Positions 23,949 through 38,321 of a stretch of DNA of 64,000 nt are shown here, piece by piece (position 1 is the stretch's first letter; the number at the start of each line of letters is the position of its first letter). The translations under genes and the position numbers were made by a program. Source of the DNA: Progne subis subis (taxonomy: Eukaryota > Chordata > Aves > Passeriformes > Hirundinidae); assembly GCA_022316685.1 (NCBI GenBank), contig JAKJHU010000107.1:1674001-1738000 (forward strand), written 5' to 3'. The notes under the pieces are model-generated. The model made no database searches and had not been told where the DNA came from. It saw nothing but the letters and a program-made list of their open reading frames with translations.

Positions 23949-26900
23949 GAATCCGAAAAATATGAAAGCTAAAACTTAAGGCATCGCACTTTTAAATCAT
24001 GCCAGTTAAAATAATCAATTTTATTTATGATTGTGCAGTTCTTCAGATAAGTTACTTTGTTGCCATAATGATTTCTTTTCCTACTGACATAACATTCAGT
24101 TTAACAAATCAAATTTAATCAGTAATTCTATGTTTTTTTAAAGCATTAAATACTGAAGATTCAGTTCTCCTCATTGCAGTGAGGGCAATCATTATGCTAA
24201 CTCTTTCAATATCTGAAACTGAAAGACACAGGAAGTATATGATTTTGGGAACTGGTGTTTGGCTAGATTCAGAAACTATTTAGTGAATCTGAAAGCACTT
24301 GCATTAAGTTAACCCAATAGTTTAGTTCTGATAATTTTGTAACATTAATCTGTACTGTAAGCTTTACAAAACTTAACTTATTTAAAAGGTCAAAAAAACA
24401 CACAAGATCTATGGCCTCTCTCAGGCTTATCTGGAAACACTGACATTAAAAATATGAAGAACTAACTAGACTTTTTGTAGCCTCCTAACCTATATTACAT
24501 GTGCCTCAGCATATATTTTATGTAGACTATATGATTCTAAAATTAGTGAGAATGCCATGGTTGGAACAGGACCTTTGGATCAGAATAATAAGAATTTATT
24601 TATTACATTTTTTTGTACTTATTTAGGCTATTAGATATCTTTATAAATAAACACAGAAATTCCAATATCTCTGAAAAGGCATGTGCTAACTCAAATATTA
24701 CACACCTTTGAAGAAGATACAGATGCAAAAGGCCATTGCTTCCCTTTGCCTCCTCTTTCTCCCTTCCCTGAATTTTGTGGGGTAAAAAATAAAGATTTTT
24801 TTGTATCTGCAGAAGAAAAGATTCACATCTAGGAATTATATGTTACTGTTTTTATTGCTGAGAACTGAAGGAAGAGACATGGCAGAAGGGAAAGTAAAAT
24901 GGTTTACTGAAATTCTCCCTTCTGAGTTGAATGCCTGGGTTCCTCATAATATGTAGTTAATGTTCCACCAAAGGCATAACCTTCAGGGAGATAGGAAACT
25001 GTCAGCTAAGTATTCATTAAGAAGAAAAGAATCAAGGAGATTTAAGAGACTGACTGGAGAGAGGAAGGCATCTGCTCATGGCCAGTCTGAAGCTCCCATC
25101 TGTGTACCATCCTGGTTTTCTGAGTCTGCACTTGTCCCTGCCATGTGTGAAGCCAGAGCAGAGCAGAACAGGTGTTTTTCCCTGAATAACTATAATGGCT
25201 ATGATATACGGGATTTACTTCCAAAGCCAAGCTCTGCATGGTTTGGAGAAGAAACTCACTATTTCTTTGTCAATTGCCATGCAGGGGACACCCTGGCAGA
25301 CTTCTCCATGTGGCTTGTAATTTAGTAATTTCCGATCATCTAGCAAAACTTTCAATGCTGCATAAGACCAAGATGCCTACGGTTCAAGATATGACAACCT
25401 TTGATGAAATTCAGTACATCCATGGTGAATAAATTCCCCCAAGTATGTTTGAAGAGGTGGTGTTCATACGTATTCCAATTCAGTTCCCATCTGTAAAAGA
25501 GAAAGTAACATTTCCCCTCTTAGCTCACAAGACCATACTAAGGATAAATTAAGCATTGTAATTCATGCTGCAATCAAAAGTAAAGTGTTTCAGTGCCAAT
25601 CAATAAAGGCCGAATGAAACAGATCTATAACCTCTGAAATCATTGACAATGAGTGCTAAGGGAATGTTAAATGCTTAGAAAGTGCTGGATTAAAGCTCTG
25701 AGCAAGAAGGCAATTGCAGTGACTCCCAGAGAAAATTATAAGTAGAAAGTGTCTTCAATTTTGCCTGACCCTGGGTTCCTTTCTGCTCTTTCTGAACTAT
25801 ACACACAGGACCAAGAAAACCGCTTCTCCATGGAAGTACTTGCCTTAAAGGTGGGAGACAGGATACTTCTGCACCAAGTACCTTACCTGCAGGCCCCAAC
25901 TTCATCAAATAGGAAACCTGGCTGTTAGAGCTATGGTGTCCAGCCTAACCAGTGGAAAATTTATATGGCTAATTCAGCATTATTGCAAGGCAGAATACAT
26001 AAAAAGCTTTTGGAAATAGAACCTTTCCCTGGAATCTTTGTCCAAGGAAAACACAGGAATCAGGCTAACCATTTTTCTTCAAGATGCCTGATAAAACTTT
26101 TCTATCTGTTATTAATAAGTCTTCTTCAGAAAACATGCTGTTTTCCAGGTCACATTTACACTTTATATCTTTAATAATCTAAATTAAATTGACAATATTG
26201 CTGTCATATTTCTAGTCTGTACAAGAAATATTCTTCAAAAAAGCTTTCCCTATTTAAATACCTGTCATTAGATTTCATAAATGCAGGATATACAGAAAAC
26301 AAAACAAAACAAAACAAAACAACCAAACCTTATAGTGAGAGGAGATGGAAAAAAGGGTCTTTATATTTAACTTTCTATTATAGATATGCTCAGTGAAGCA
26401 GCATGAAGGATCTTATTACTATACCAAAATTAAGAATTTCCTAAGAGAGTTCTCTAATTTCATATTAGCTTATTCCCCCTTTGAAACATGGTGATTACTA
26501 CACTGAGTGATATATAAAAATGGAAAAAACAGCAGGCTTCATTGGTTTTAAAGGAGTCAGCATTACTGATATTTCAAGCTGAGAAAATAATTGTCAGCAA
26601 TGACACTGAGTAGGATAGGCGGTTTATATGTTTCATATTCACCTAGTATTTATGTACTGCACAACTTCTTTTCAGATGATCTGTATTTCTCTCAAATAAA
26701 AATAATTTCTTTTTGTATTTTGTCTTCAAAAACCAGCCTGTAGTTGGTTTTCATCTCATCTGTAATTCTGAGTTTCAGTGCCAAGAGCTAAAGTAATAAA
26801 CATTTCTGCCTGGATGTATGTTTAAAGAGATCCTTCTCAAAAGTCATACCTTTAATTTAGCAAAGTATTGTTTAGGGTTTAAATAAATCTTGCCCAGATT

Positions 26901-28145
26901 TGAGAGGTAGTTGTATGGATGAATTCACAAACAATTCTCTGAAACTACAGAAACCAGAAGCTTTGCAGATAAAACCAAAGAAAAGAAAAGAAATATATGT
27001 AAAGCAGATACTTTACTTGAAACTGAAAATTCACATATTCCCCAAGGCATGGCAAACATTACTTTAAAGCTCATTTGTTCAATCTTTTCCAAAACCTAGA
27101 ATAAACAAAATTGTTGTTTTTAAGGCAGTTCATCTGAGTCTGTTCTTATGAATGAAATATCTGCAAGAAAAGAAATTTCAGTCACCTGGAACAAAGTTAA
27201 TTTAGCAGGGCTAAGTAAAAATCAAAATTTCTGTGTGACTTTATTTTTCTTTTTTCTTCAAATCAAGAGAAAATTTAGAACTAAAAGAAGGTGATAAAAC
27301 TGAAACACTGAAAATTCTCACTTTATGACAACTATGATGCATTATAATTTTTTAGCCATAAATCTTTAGTTCATATGAACTATAGTCTGTCTTGACATCA
27401 GACAATGCGGAATTTGGTATCCACATGGTCTAATTTTTGCTTAGGTGATACCTGCAAAGAACAGTAATTTACTGTGGAGAAGAGGAAAATAAACAAAATC
27501 CCCAATGGAATCATATAACTTGTAGAATGCCTATTTCCATCCAGCTACATGTATAAGGAATATGTCTGTAAATCAAAGACAGAGGTGTTCAAATGGGTAT
27601 TTTCCATTATATTTTATTTGGTTAAGCCACCTCCTTTAGGGGGAGATTTTTGCATTCTATGCTAAGGTATATATATATTTTTTTCTTTTTTTTTCAATTT
27701 TTATAATAGGTAAAGTATACTTCCTTAAGTCATTACAACTTTAAAGGAACCTATTCTTTTTTACATCAAAAGAAATTGGAAGAATGACACACATTTTCTG
27801 CAAGCAGCTGAATATTGGCAAAATCCATTGAGAGCAGCGACCTAGCTGCAAACATCTTGAACCGCTCAGAATTTATTAAATTGCTGCAGTCACAAGAGTA
27901 TCTGCATAGAAGTTTTGATCATATCAAATAAAGAAACCTAATTTAATAATTGAAATATATGTGCTCAGAAAAATTAAAAATTGTGAATAAGCACATATAT
28001 ATCTTTGAGACCTTAGGTGAATAACAATAGGAGTTGTGATGTTACTCACAAATTAAATTTTTATTTTCAGCAATTTTAATTATTTTAGTGCTATTACATA
28101 CTTGTTACAGTGATGTTTTCAGCCTTAGATATTCTGGCCTTTCTC

Positions 28146-28167
28146 AAAAAAAAAAAAAAAAAAAAAA
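28146..28167. repeat. Poly(A) run, 22 bp
   Basis: A plain mononucleotide run. The left flank is not a recognised retrotransposon 3' end. Confidence 0.9.
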
Positions 28168-31100
28168 TTGCCAACATGAAATATCCTGACTACAAAGAGG
28201 AAGTCCATCCACTGGAACTGCGGAAGTAATCACACAAAAGTTGCCTGCCTAAATTGTTCTGCCTAACTCTTCTATCCTCAATATTTCTTACTAAAAGTAT
28301 ATATAGAATTAGGGGTTTGATGGAAATGAAGAAATTTAATGAAATGTAAACACAATTCTGTTGGTATTTCCCTAATCATGATAATATCAGATGCCTCAGA
28401 AGAGCAGTGATCTGCATTTCCTTTGACCTTAAGCAATCTAACCAAATAGGAAAAGCTACCATTCTCATTTGTACAAGTTTTAGAAAAGTGCAAATGGCGA
28501 CCTACATAAAGTGCCTGGTATTACAGAATCATATCAAGCTCATCATCATTAATGGACAGATTTTATTGACTTCAGTCAGCTTTACATCAGTGTTACAGAA
28601 TTTGCTTCCTCACACCTTGTATGAGGTGAAGCCTCACCACTGAGTATAAATAGTGCAATGATGACTAGATTTTTGAAAGGTCTTAAATAATGTGTAAGCA
28701 TATAAAAGTTAGTTTTCACCTTTGCTACCTGTCTAAAAAGATAAAAAGGGTCTTTAGTGAGAGGTGTAAATAGCCAAGGTAATTGAAAGTTAAACTATAT
28801 TGCTGACTATTAAAGTTTAGCTTTGTTACAAAAAAAAAAAATTTACTCTAATTGTTGATCTAATACTTCTCTTCTGATTTGCATTTCCTGGCCATGCCAT
28901 TAATCATAGCTGTTCAAATTGTTATTTTAATAGCATTTATTTCAGCTCTGTAAATTTATAGATCCATTAGTTGTAAAGATTCCACATTGAGAAGAACTAT
29001 TAAGACATTCAAGTGTTCTTTTAGAATATGGATGAATATTCTGTTGCACTATATGTCTACTTGTAGTGCCATATATTGATCAGAATTTCATTACAAGTTA
29101 AGGTCAGATCTAGAAGGAGTAGTTCGGAATGTATTTAGTGCACTGTATGCATTATTTTGAGTCACACACAGCATGACATGAGATAATTAAAATTTAATTG
29201 CTAGTTTATCACTCTCCAGAGTCAAGTAAACACCTACGTTTTCTGTGTTCATGATAGTTTATATAAGTAAGGTCAGTTTTGTGATATTGCATTGAAAGCA
29301 GCTATTGTGGCTTGCAAAAAAAAGTAGCTTTTAGTATCTAGCATTGCAAAATTATAGATGCAAAATTCTATTCTGAGACATCACATCAAGTCAGAAAAAT
29401 TGCCTGTGAGATTTGTTGGATAATGTCCCAACGTTTGACTCTGTCATAGGAAACCATTAAATCCTTCACAGTGAAGGAAATGTGTTTGTGATGTCTTCAC
29501 AGAAATCCACCTTTACCATGATCACAACTTTCTCATTTTTTTATTTCCTTATGGACAGAACTCTTACAAAATGGGGTTTTTTTGGTGTTACATAAGATTT
29601 CTAATCAGAATAATTCGGATCTATATATTTATACAAGATCAGATACATTTTCTTTCCCGCATTGCTGTTTTTTGAATGTTCAACTGTAACGCTTGTGACT
29701 AAAAGAAGTTTTTGTATGGACTTTTGAATTATAAAGGGAGAAGATCAATTTTCATCCTAACTTTTGCAGGCACCATATATACAGAAATCTGTAGTAAACC
29801 TAATCCCATATCATCTTGCTATATTGGAACAGAATACCGTGAAACTAATTTTTTCTACTTTAGAGTGATAATGAACTTTTCTAGAAGATACATGCTCTTT
29901 CAGTGGATGTAAAATACTTGAGTGTTATTTCAGTTTATGCCTGTCACATTGGCCTGGAATAATTGCCTAGAGCAAAGAGTAGGTGGTCAGGGTGGAAACA
30001 CCATTTCTTACTAAAAGTTTTCAAGATGTGGAAATAATTTCTTATATAAAGTCTATAAAAAAAGTAAATTGAGAGTAAAAAAATCCCAATCATTGAGGTT
30101 TGCCATCATGTATTAAAAGTTTTGCTTCACATTTAGTTATTTACTTTCAATTAAAAATGTACTCAGTTTAAATCTTCAAATACAAAGTTGTTTTTACAGC
30201 AAAACTGGGTGTTTTGTTTCAAAGAGACCAAAATAAAAGTTGTTTACATGAAAAATAGCAGCCTTTATTCTGACAAGATCGTAATTATTATCGATCCAGG
30301 CAGACCCCTTTAAAGGATGCATAGTCCCTGACAAAATCCACAAAATTCCATCATGACTTTTTGGGAAGTGAGAATTATGTTAAAATTAATTTTGGTACCT
30401 GTTTGAGAAGAAAGACTTTTATTCCTGAAGTAATGCCAGTGTGGAAACCGTGAATGTTAGACTGATATATCTTAGCAAGAGTAGGACATAACAGTGTATC
30501 ATCTGTATCTAATTTGCTATGGTATTATAATGATTCATTATCACATACTCCTCTCTTTAAAGTTTAGCTGACATCTTTGAAAAATGTGAAAAATTGTAAT
30601 TGACCAGCTTTCCTTAGTGTTACAGTTGGTCTGGTAAGGCTTTATGTGAGTCAATCAATTACTCTAGGTCCTAAGTGAACAAATTTAATTCTACGTCCTG
30701 CAAAGCAGAGTTAAAAGCTTTTCCTTTTGCTGCTTGTAAGTTTGCAATATTAATAAAAAGAGTGAGAAAAGTAATTTTAGTAAATTTTTTTTTATTAAGA
30801 TGTAATGTCCAAAGAGACCCATGACCACACACATTAATATCCTGATAAGAAACAATGTCAACATTTATCACAATGTACTTGAGTCCTCAAGAGTCACAAC
30901 TCAATAAAAACCTACTGGTAATTCAGAAAAGTGGCTTAAGGAGCAGAATGCTGAACTGTTCTGTTTATGCTTTAGACAAAGGTCAGAAAGACCACATAAC
31001 ATATAAACACCACAAAATATTTTTTAGAAGAGTTTTATGTATCTTAGAGACACATCAACAAAGAAAAAACAGAAAAAACTTAATTTAGATTTGAAGTCCA

Positions 31101-32697
31101 TAGAGAAAATGTTTCAGGCAATGCATTTTTTTTTAATATATTAACTAAACTTTACTCTGCAGTATAGAGCCATTGATTGTATTTTATTGGAGAAAAGAGC
31201 TTTATTTCCTGCCACATAAAACTTATTACATTTCTACAGTATTTCAGAAGTGAATGCAAAAATTTAGCTGTTCAATTCATCTATTTCTTATCCATACTTT
31301 TCCTTTTCAGTACCATAAAACAGAATTATTCTATTCAGCTCTCACAATGAATTAAAATTGTAATGATTTTTTAATAATCTTTTTACATATATTATAATTA
31401 CATTTTGTTTTTTTCTAAATTGAAAGGCAAGAAAGTATATATCTATCTGTTTATTACATGGAGAAATTTGGGAAATTATGTTGAAGAACTATTGGTCCTG
31501 TTCCAAACCGGAAGCAATGAGAGACAAAAAGAGAGGAAATGAAAGAACCAGGAATGAGAGTTACGTTCATACCGGATTGTTTATCCCTAACAAAAATTAA
31601 TAAAGCTCCCAACTCTAATGTTACAGCTACAAAAGTATCCTTCAAGTTTTCAGATTTGTTTACATACAGTCCAGAAATACAATTCTAAAATCACAGATAA
31701 AATTTAGTACTATAGGAAAGACTATGACCTTAATTTCCTTATTTTATTATTGAAGAAATATTCTTGCAAAATTAATTAGAAATAGAAATAAATTCTATTT
31801 CAGTATTAATTAAGATAAAGAGCAGTGACTTACTCTGATGAAATGGTCCACAGGGGATAGAAGTGTTTATTATTTGCCCCTTTACAACAATGAGTAGAAA
31901 GTAAATACAAAATGCTACAAAATCCAAACAGAAGATTGAATTCTTAAATTAACAATCTTCATGTAAGTGTCAACAACCAAGAATACAACTGCCATAACTT
32001 TTCTCCTTCTTTTAAGAACTTCTAAGTAACTTAAAACTTCATTTTGCATACATTAGTCTTTCATATCTCGAAGATCTGTTTCAGCTGGTTAACTACTTTG
32101 CTTTTGATTACTTGTAATCAAGCTGCATTAAACTAGCTGCTTTTCATATAAATTCTCTAACATATTTGATTTGGTAAGGGTGAACACACCTTAGACAACT
32201 TAGGGTTTTACAGAAAACACCTACATCTCAATGTTTCAGAAAAAGAGCTGTAGGAGGATGCTGCCTCTCCCTTCAGAGACAAATTTTAGACAGTAGAACG
32301 AACTTGGAGGATATTTTAGACTGTGGTTATGCCCAGTTATGTCATGCATTTCACGGTTCCCCACATATTAGGGAAAGAACTATATATGAGACTGTTTGTA
32401 TATATTTATATTTTTATGATGCTTTCTCAAAACTAGCTGCAATTCTATAGTTTAGATTATAAATCCATAATGTGTAAAAGATTATAAGCTATGTCAAACA
32501 AGTAGGCTAATGATACAAATATATGCTATGAAATATCATCACCTTTATTATTTGTCTGCTTCATTTAAAATTAAATAAAAATGGTTTATTTGATGAAAAA
32601 TATAGAACTTGGGTTTGTTACCCTGATAGGATCCAAGGTTATTGATAGGATTTCTTGGATGGGTGAAATGATGTTTTCAGGCATATATTCTAAAAGC

Positions 32698-32718
32698 TTT
32701 TTTTTTTTTTTTTTTTTT
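32698..32718. repeat. Poly(T) run, 21 bp
   Basis: A mononucleotide T run within AT-rich unique sequence. No retroposed gene was recognised on the minus strand to its left. Confidence 0.9.
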
Positions 32719-34841
32719 CTTCTTAATAGCATAGTGCATCTCTAAATTACTCTCACCTTAGCACCTCTCCTGAAAATTTGGATGTGGTAATTATGAATTA
32801 TAATTTATTTAAACTCTTAATGTCAGAGGGATCAAAGGCCATACAGTTTCCTATAAAGAAAGTTCCTCACTGGTTTATAGCACAAGACCTGTGTGAGACC
32901 TGTGCTTTAATAGAGCGCTCTTTGTGCCTGCCTGTCACTGTTAATGATGTGTAATTTGTGGAAATAGTAGACAGTAATTTCTAATCAGCAAAGCTGCATC
33001 TAATAATGCTGGAATATATCATATAGGATTGATGTCAGATTAATTAAAAATGAAATTGACAGGTGAATTTACTTCTATCAACAGCTGTAAGACTATTTTA
33101 GAAAAGCATTCAGTCTATTCAGTAGCTCATTTAAAACATTAGTTTAAATCCTATTTGTTTAATAATTATTTATTAATAAATATAGATCTAATAATTCCAG
33201 AATGACAGAACATTCAGTGAGTGAATACTTTACATTAAATTTCAATACATAAAAATTATATTTTAGTATTTTAATTTTCAATATATGAACTATGAACCAA
33301 CTTAGAGTAGTTACTTATATCTAGCAATTGGAAAGGACTCTGGATTTTTATTATAGCATCGCTATTCACATTACACGGCTTTTCTGTGACAGTTGCATGG
33401 ATGGAAGTTCATTTTTGAAATCACAAGGATAGGTATCTGCATTGCCACTGATATTATTCCTTAAGCTGCATGAAATCATTTTATGAACACAAGATTGTGA
33501 ACCTAACTATGCAGTGTCACCTGCTCTTCCATGTTATCTGAATAGGTTATTTGACAGTCACTTTTTACAAATCAAAGTATTTGGGAGACATTATGTTTTG
33601 GCATGAAAATCTTGCTTCAGCTGCTCTTACTTCTTCAGAGTAGAAAGTTTCTTATTGAACTAGGTTACTCACAAAATTTCTTATCTTCATTTCTTTACTA
33701 TTCCTTGACCAACTTTATAAAAAAAGTCAGAGTACCATCATAGGGTTGGGATATGAGAAAGATTATATTCCTCTCAACAGTATATGTTGGATAAAGAGAG
33801 ACAATTACCTTAAATCCTTTCTAGTTCTGAATTTGACCACAGTACAGAAATGTCTAGGAATTTGAAGAATTCATCAGACTTTTTTTCTGTATTTGCTAGA
33901 TGTTTTCTTTTTAGAAATATCCATATGTGTTCATGTGCAGTTTGAAATTTGTTGTATGAATCTGCAAGGAAAATGACTGAAGCAAAACTACCTTCCTTAT
34001 ACGCTTATCATAAACTCTTCATATAGATGATGTCTATCATATTGCTACATATTCATGTATTGCTACATTTGCACTCAAACTGCAAAATATGGTAAGTATT
34101 TTTAAAATAAATCATGATAGTGATTATAATTTTGGCCTACACAGAGAAGGCAACAAATGTCTTCACTGATGACAGTGGAACAGACAAAATATGGCACTGA
34201 TGGAGTGGAGCAGCTTGACTGATAGACTGTATCAGATATCACTAGTCTGGAATAATCTGCAGAATCAACACCAGCTGAAAGGAATTCCAGTATTCATCTG
34301 GTTTCTGTAGAGCACAGCTGCTTCATGGCAGAATCTGCAACTTCTGAAAGTTTAAATAGAGAGGGTGATACTCATAACGAGGCATATTTATGTGTTAAGA
34401 TGAAATAAACCCCAAGAATATTTTATGTGTTTTTGTTCTTCCTCTTCTTATTTGCTTGCCTGCTTCCAGGAAATGTAAATTGCCTTTATAACCAAGCATT
34501 GAAGGACAGGGAGAGTCTCAGGAAGCCAAAGCTGGATACCTTTTGAATAATGTGCTTTTGTCACAATACAGGGGTAGAGTTCTATGACATCTAATATTGC
34601 ATCTAGCAATGTAATATGATATTCCATCTGGTCCTGGAATATCACAGCATAGTTGTTTTTCTGCTTGGTTACTTGGAGTGTTTACTTAAATAATTTTATT
34701 CTTCATATAGTTCTCTCTTCTAATTCTTGTGGGTTTGCATGGTGTCCAAGGGCCATGAATAAGAGTGGCCATAACTTATATTTAAGTCCCATAATACCCA
34801 TGAATAAATTTTTGGTATGGTCTTCAATGAGACAAATGGAA

Positions 34842-34873
34842 ATAGGAATGTAACCTAATAGGAATGTAACATA
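34842..34873. repeat. 16-bp tandem duplication
   Basis: Two adjacent near-identical 16-bp units, AATAGGAATGTAACCT followed by AATAGGAATGTAACAT. It is a short local duplication of no evident function. Confidence 0.85.
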
Positions 34874-35414
34874 AATCTCTTGCATTAGTAGATCATTCTT
34901 TTTTCTCTGCTGCTAATATAATATTCAAAATCTATACCAATACTGGAGATGCAGATAGTGAGTTAGCATATTATTCTAGGGCTGTAACAAAATCAATAGA
35001 AACTTGCTGACTTGAATGAACAAAGCATCAAGTCTTAAATTAATGTCTCTAAAGGCTTAAAAAACTCCTTGAACTTTCATTATAGAAGCTCTTTTTCAAA
35101 ATATGTACTAAAAGAATAAAGCATGCTACTTTTTACAGACTGATAATCTTCTGTAGGTCTTCAGATGAACAGAAAATCGTACCAATGAAAAGCAGTTTGT
35201 AAGGGTGAAGTAAGAGGGAAAGGTTTCATAGCACAAACTAGCAATTGTTTAGGTCAAAGACATCAAATCTAGGAATGTGTCCAAGATATCTTCTAGGATT
35301 AGTAGAAGATTACTTTGTCTGAGATACTACAGGTAGAAAACTTCATCTAGAAGGTTAAGATATGAAGGTAGAAGTAGAAGGTAGAGATATAAAGTCTGCA
35401 ATAATGGTATTATA

Positions 35415-35500
35415 TTTTACACAATGGCCTAATGACTGGAACACTCACCTGGAAATGGTAAATCAGCATCGATTCCAGCAGAAAGGAAATCAAAACATAC
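35415..35500 (+). mobile_element. tRNA-like SINE remnant (candidate)
   Basis: TGGCCTAATGACTGG at 35425-35439 resembles a pol III box A, and CATCGATTCCA at 35468-35478 resembles a box B. The spacing of about 43 bp matches that of a tRNA, and ACACTCACCTGG between them resembles a tRNA-like block found in old amniote SINEs. No cloverleaf with proper stems is apparent, so it is not a functional tRNA gene. The SINE family is not identified, and chance resemblance is possible. Confidence 0.4.
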
Positions 35501-38290
35501 AAGCTCTGCCTTCTTTAAAAAAAGGAGTAATAAAGTGATTAAAGGGATTTTTGATCTCAGTTTTGTATTTATGTATCTGATTTTTATTTCAGCACTAATT
35601 TAGGTAATGAATTTCTTTACTGATTCTATTCCTTAGGAACTAATTTCAGATAGTCATACAATGTATACCAAAACTTCCACTTAGCGTATTTTGCACTGAG
35701 ATAATAATAACTCCTTGGGCATGTTTTATTTTCCCTTAAACTGAAGGATTATTCCAGCAGGAGGTTGTAATGCTTGGGAATATCTCAGGTTCTGAGCACT
35801 GATTTATATCAGGTTTTATCTGGTTCCTACCTTCAGGAGGATATTTCTATGGTTTTGCTGATTTTTAATATCTGCCAAAGAGCAAATGACAAATATGTCT
35901 TCTGTGTACTAAGCCATCAATCAGAAGTGCAGTGCTGTTGGACCTGTAATAGTCTAAGGATATAAGTGAGGTAAATTTCCAGAGGGAGATAATATCTTTA
36001 ATAAAATGATGGGGAAATAGATTTTTTTTCAGGAAAAAAGGCCATAAAATACTTTGGTCTCAGAGTGAATAACTGCCTGTTTCTACCTTTCTCACAATGT
36101 CAAGGATTTTATCACCTCCTGCCACTATTCTCCTCCATTAACTATCCTACTTTCTGAAAGTATCTGTTTACTTAATGAAATGGAATTGAAGGTGTTTGTT
36201 CCAATGCACTTTATTTGGAATTGAGTATATTTTAGATACCTACTAAGAATTTCTTCCTTTTTTCCAGCTTTTCCAATTGGTCCAATAAATTATACTACTT
36301 CTCCCTAAGAAATCTGCTTATTAGCAAACAAAAATAGTAAGTGATCGTTAGTCTCTTTGATGGAGGAATTCACACCTCACTTGTACTTTTCACTGTACTG
36401 AAGCAAAAGCTCTATGTGAGCTTCTGTACTCAGTAAGATGACCTTAATGCAAAGAATTAGTTAAACTGGAGATTCTATTTGGTTTTTTCCCCAGTAATAA
36501 GCCTTTTAAGTTAAAGAAACTTTACCTACCTTAGATTACACTTAGTTTATGATATAGCTAATAAGAACAGAATAGCAGTTTACACAAGGCATTGTTGTTT
36601 AGTATGCAAAATTATTATTCCAGCCTTTAAGAACCTTATTAATATGTAATCTATCTACAGTTATACAGATGAGGTAGGGAACTGAGACGTTAACTCCTTT
36701 GTAATTGGTGACAGATTTTTATTATAAAAACTGCTTAGAAAATATAATAAAAAACCATGGATATGTGGATATTTGTGGATATAATGAATATATATATATT
36801 TGGATATAAATGAATTTATATGATATTAGCAGAAAGGAAGATATGTGGGAGTCATTAAATGGCTTGTGCACAAGTTAGAAGGATTATGGCTGTCTTAAAA
36901 TGCCACCCATTGTTATAACTAATTTTTCATTCAAATATAAAAGAGCATTTACTGGGCACTGATTCTGATGACTTCGAGATATCTTAGTTCAAACAGCTAT
37001 GTGCATAGATTCTGTGGTTTTATCATTTGTTACTAGATATTTTGTATATTAGTTAGAATTACTAAGAGGAAAGTATTCTCTTAGTAATTATTATTATTTT
37101 TTTTTAAAATATGTCTCCCCAGGGAAAGTGCTAACAGAAACAAAAGCTAGCGCTTAGACTGACATGTAATGATAGAGAAGCCTATAAGAAGCCTCTGTGG
37201 GCTTAATATGAAACAATACTTTCAGATGTGACAAATTATGGTCAGGAGTTTGCCAGAACTGAAGAGACCATGACCTGCCCTTATAGTGGCATATGAATGA
37301 GATTAGAGAAGGAAGAACACTTGATAACTTTTTATTACTCTTTGTATTTTCATCGTGTGACAGCACAACAGGGAGAATAACTTCCACAGTGCTTCTACTT
37401 GCACTGCTAAAGGAAAGAGGGGCAAGAAGCCATCAGACCTTTCTGTTCCCAGCCTCTTTCACTGATGTAATTGAAAAACACATGACCTTGAAAGACAAAG
37501 AGGACTGAAGTAAAGAGCTGGGTTGCAAATACCATTCACTCAAGGAAGATCATGAGAGTGCAAACATTTAAAAATTGCATTATGTTAGAAAGGAATTTCA
37601 AGGGTAGATGTAGCATTAATAGCAGCTGTATAAGCAGTTAAAACAGCAAGGCTATCAAAAAGGGATTTGAAATGTAGCTATTTCAATGACTATCTGAAAT
37701 TTATTTTGGAAACACCATGTTTATTCAAAAAAACAGTTGCTTTGTTAGGCAGTAACTCAGTTCCTTGGTGAATAAACTTCAAGAAAATTACCTTGTGAAA
37801 GTACTGTTGCCTAATGGAAAAATGTGGTAATGGTCTTCATATAATAGGACAGCAAATACTTGTGTTGCTAACTTTTCCTGCTGCCTTAAGCATTATAAAG
37901 ATGTAGTTAGAAGTCAAAAAGTCTTTGCCATTATAAAATCTGAACTGAGAAACCATCGGGGAAGTACACAGCATAGTCTAGGTTGGGGTGACCAAACAGC
38001 TATTCTGGACCCTGTGAACAGTGTTTGAAAACACTACAAGGAAAATAAAAAGATACTTTAGAGCTGAGTTTTCTATAACTGTATGTAAATGTTCATGCAG
38101 AAAAAAAAACAAACAAAAAAACCAGTCTGTTTCTTTAATGATTGCCTTTCAACATCCCCTGGAGCACAAATAAAATCATGTTGAGAGTTGATTTCCATCT
38201 TCTTTATTTTCTCTAATGCTCCATGGCCCAAACCCCGTATTTTGAAATAAGCAATTGTACAAGCAACAACTTATTTGAAAGTTTTAGGGG

Positions 38291-38319
<29 letters not shown>
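38291..38319. repeat. Poly(A) run, 29 bp
   Basis: Uninterrupted A run following TTTTAGGGG. No upstream retroposed sequence recognised. Confidence 0.9.

Positions 38320-38321
<2 letters not shown>

Larger units (their letters stand above)
23988..35414. other. Long unique AT-rich noncoding stretch
   Basis: More than 11 kb without a recognised gene, RNA gene or retroelement. Open frames are at most about 120 codons (24960-25325) and show no domain. Simple repeats include AAAAC units at about 26298-26322, an A run at 28146-28167 and a T run at 32698-32718. The absence of insertions over this length, compared with their density elsewhere, is notable. Confidence 0.5.

Noticed and set aside
24960..25325. 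121-codon plus-strand open frame
   Set aside because: Overlapping frames on both strands and no recognisable motif; no evidence of exon boundaries.
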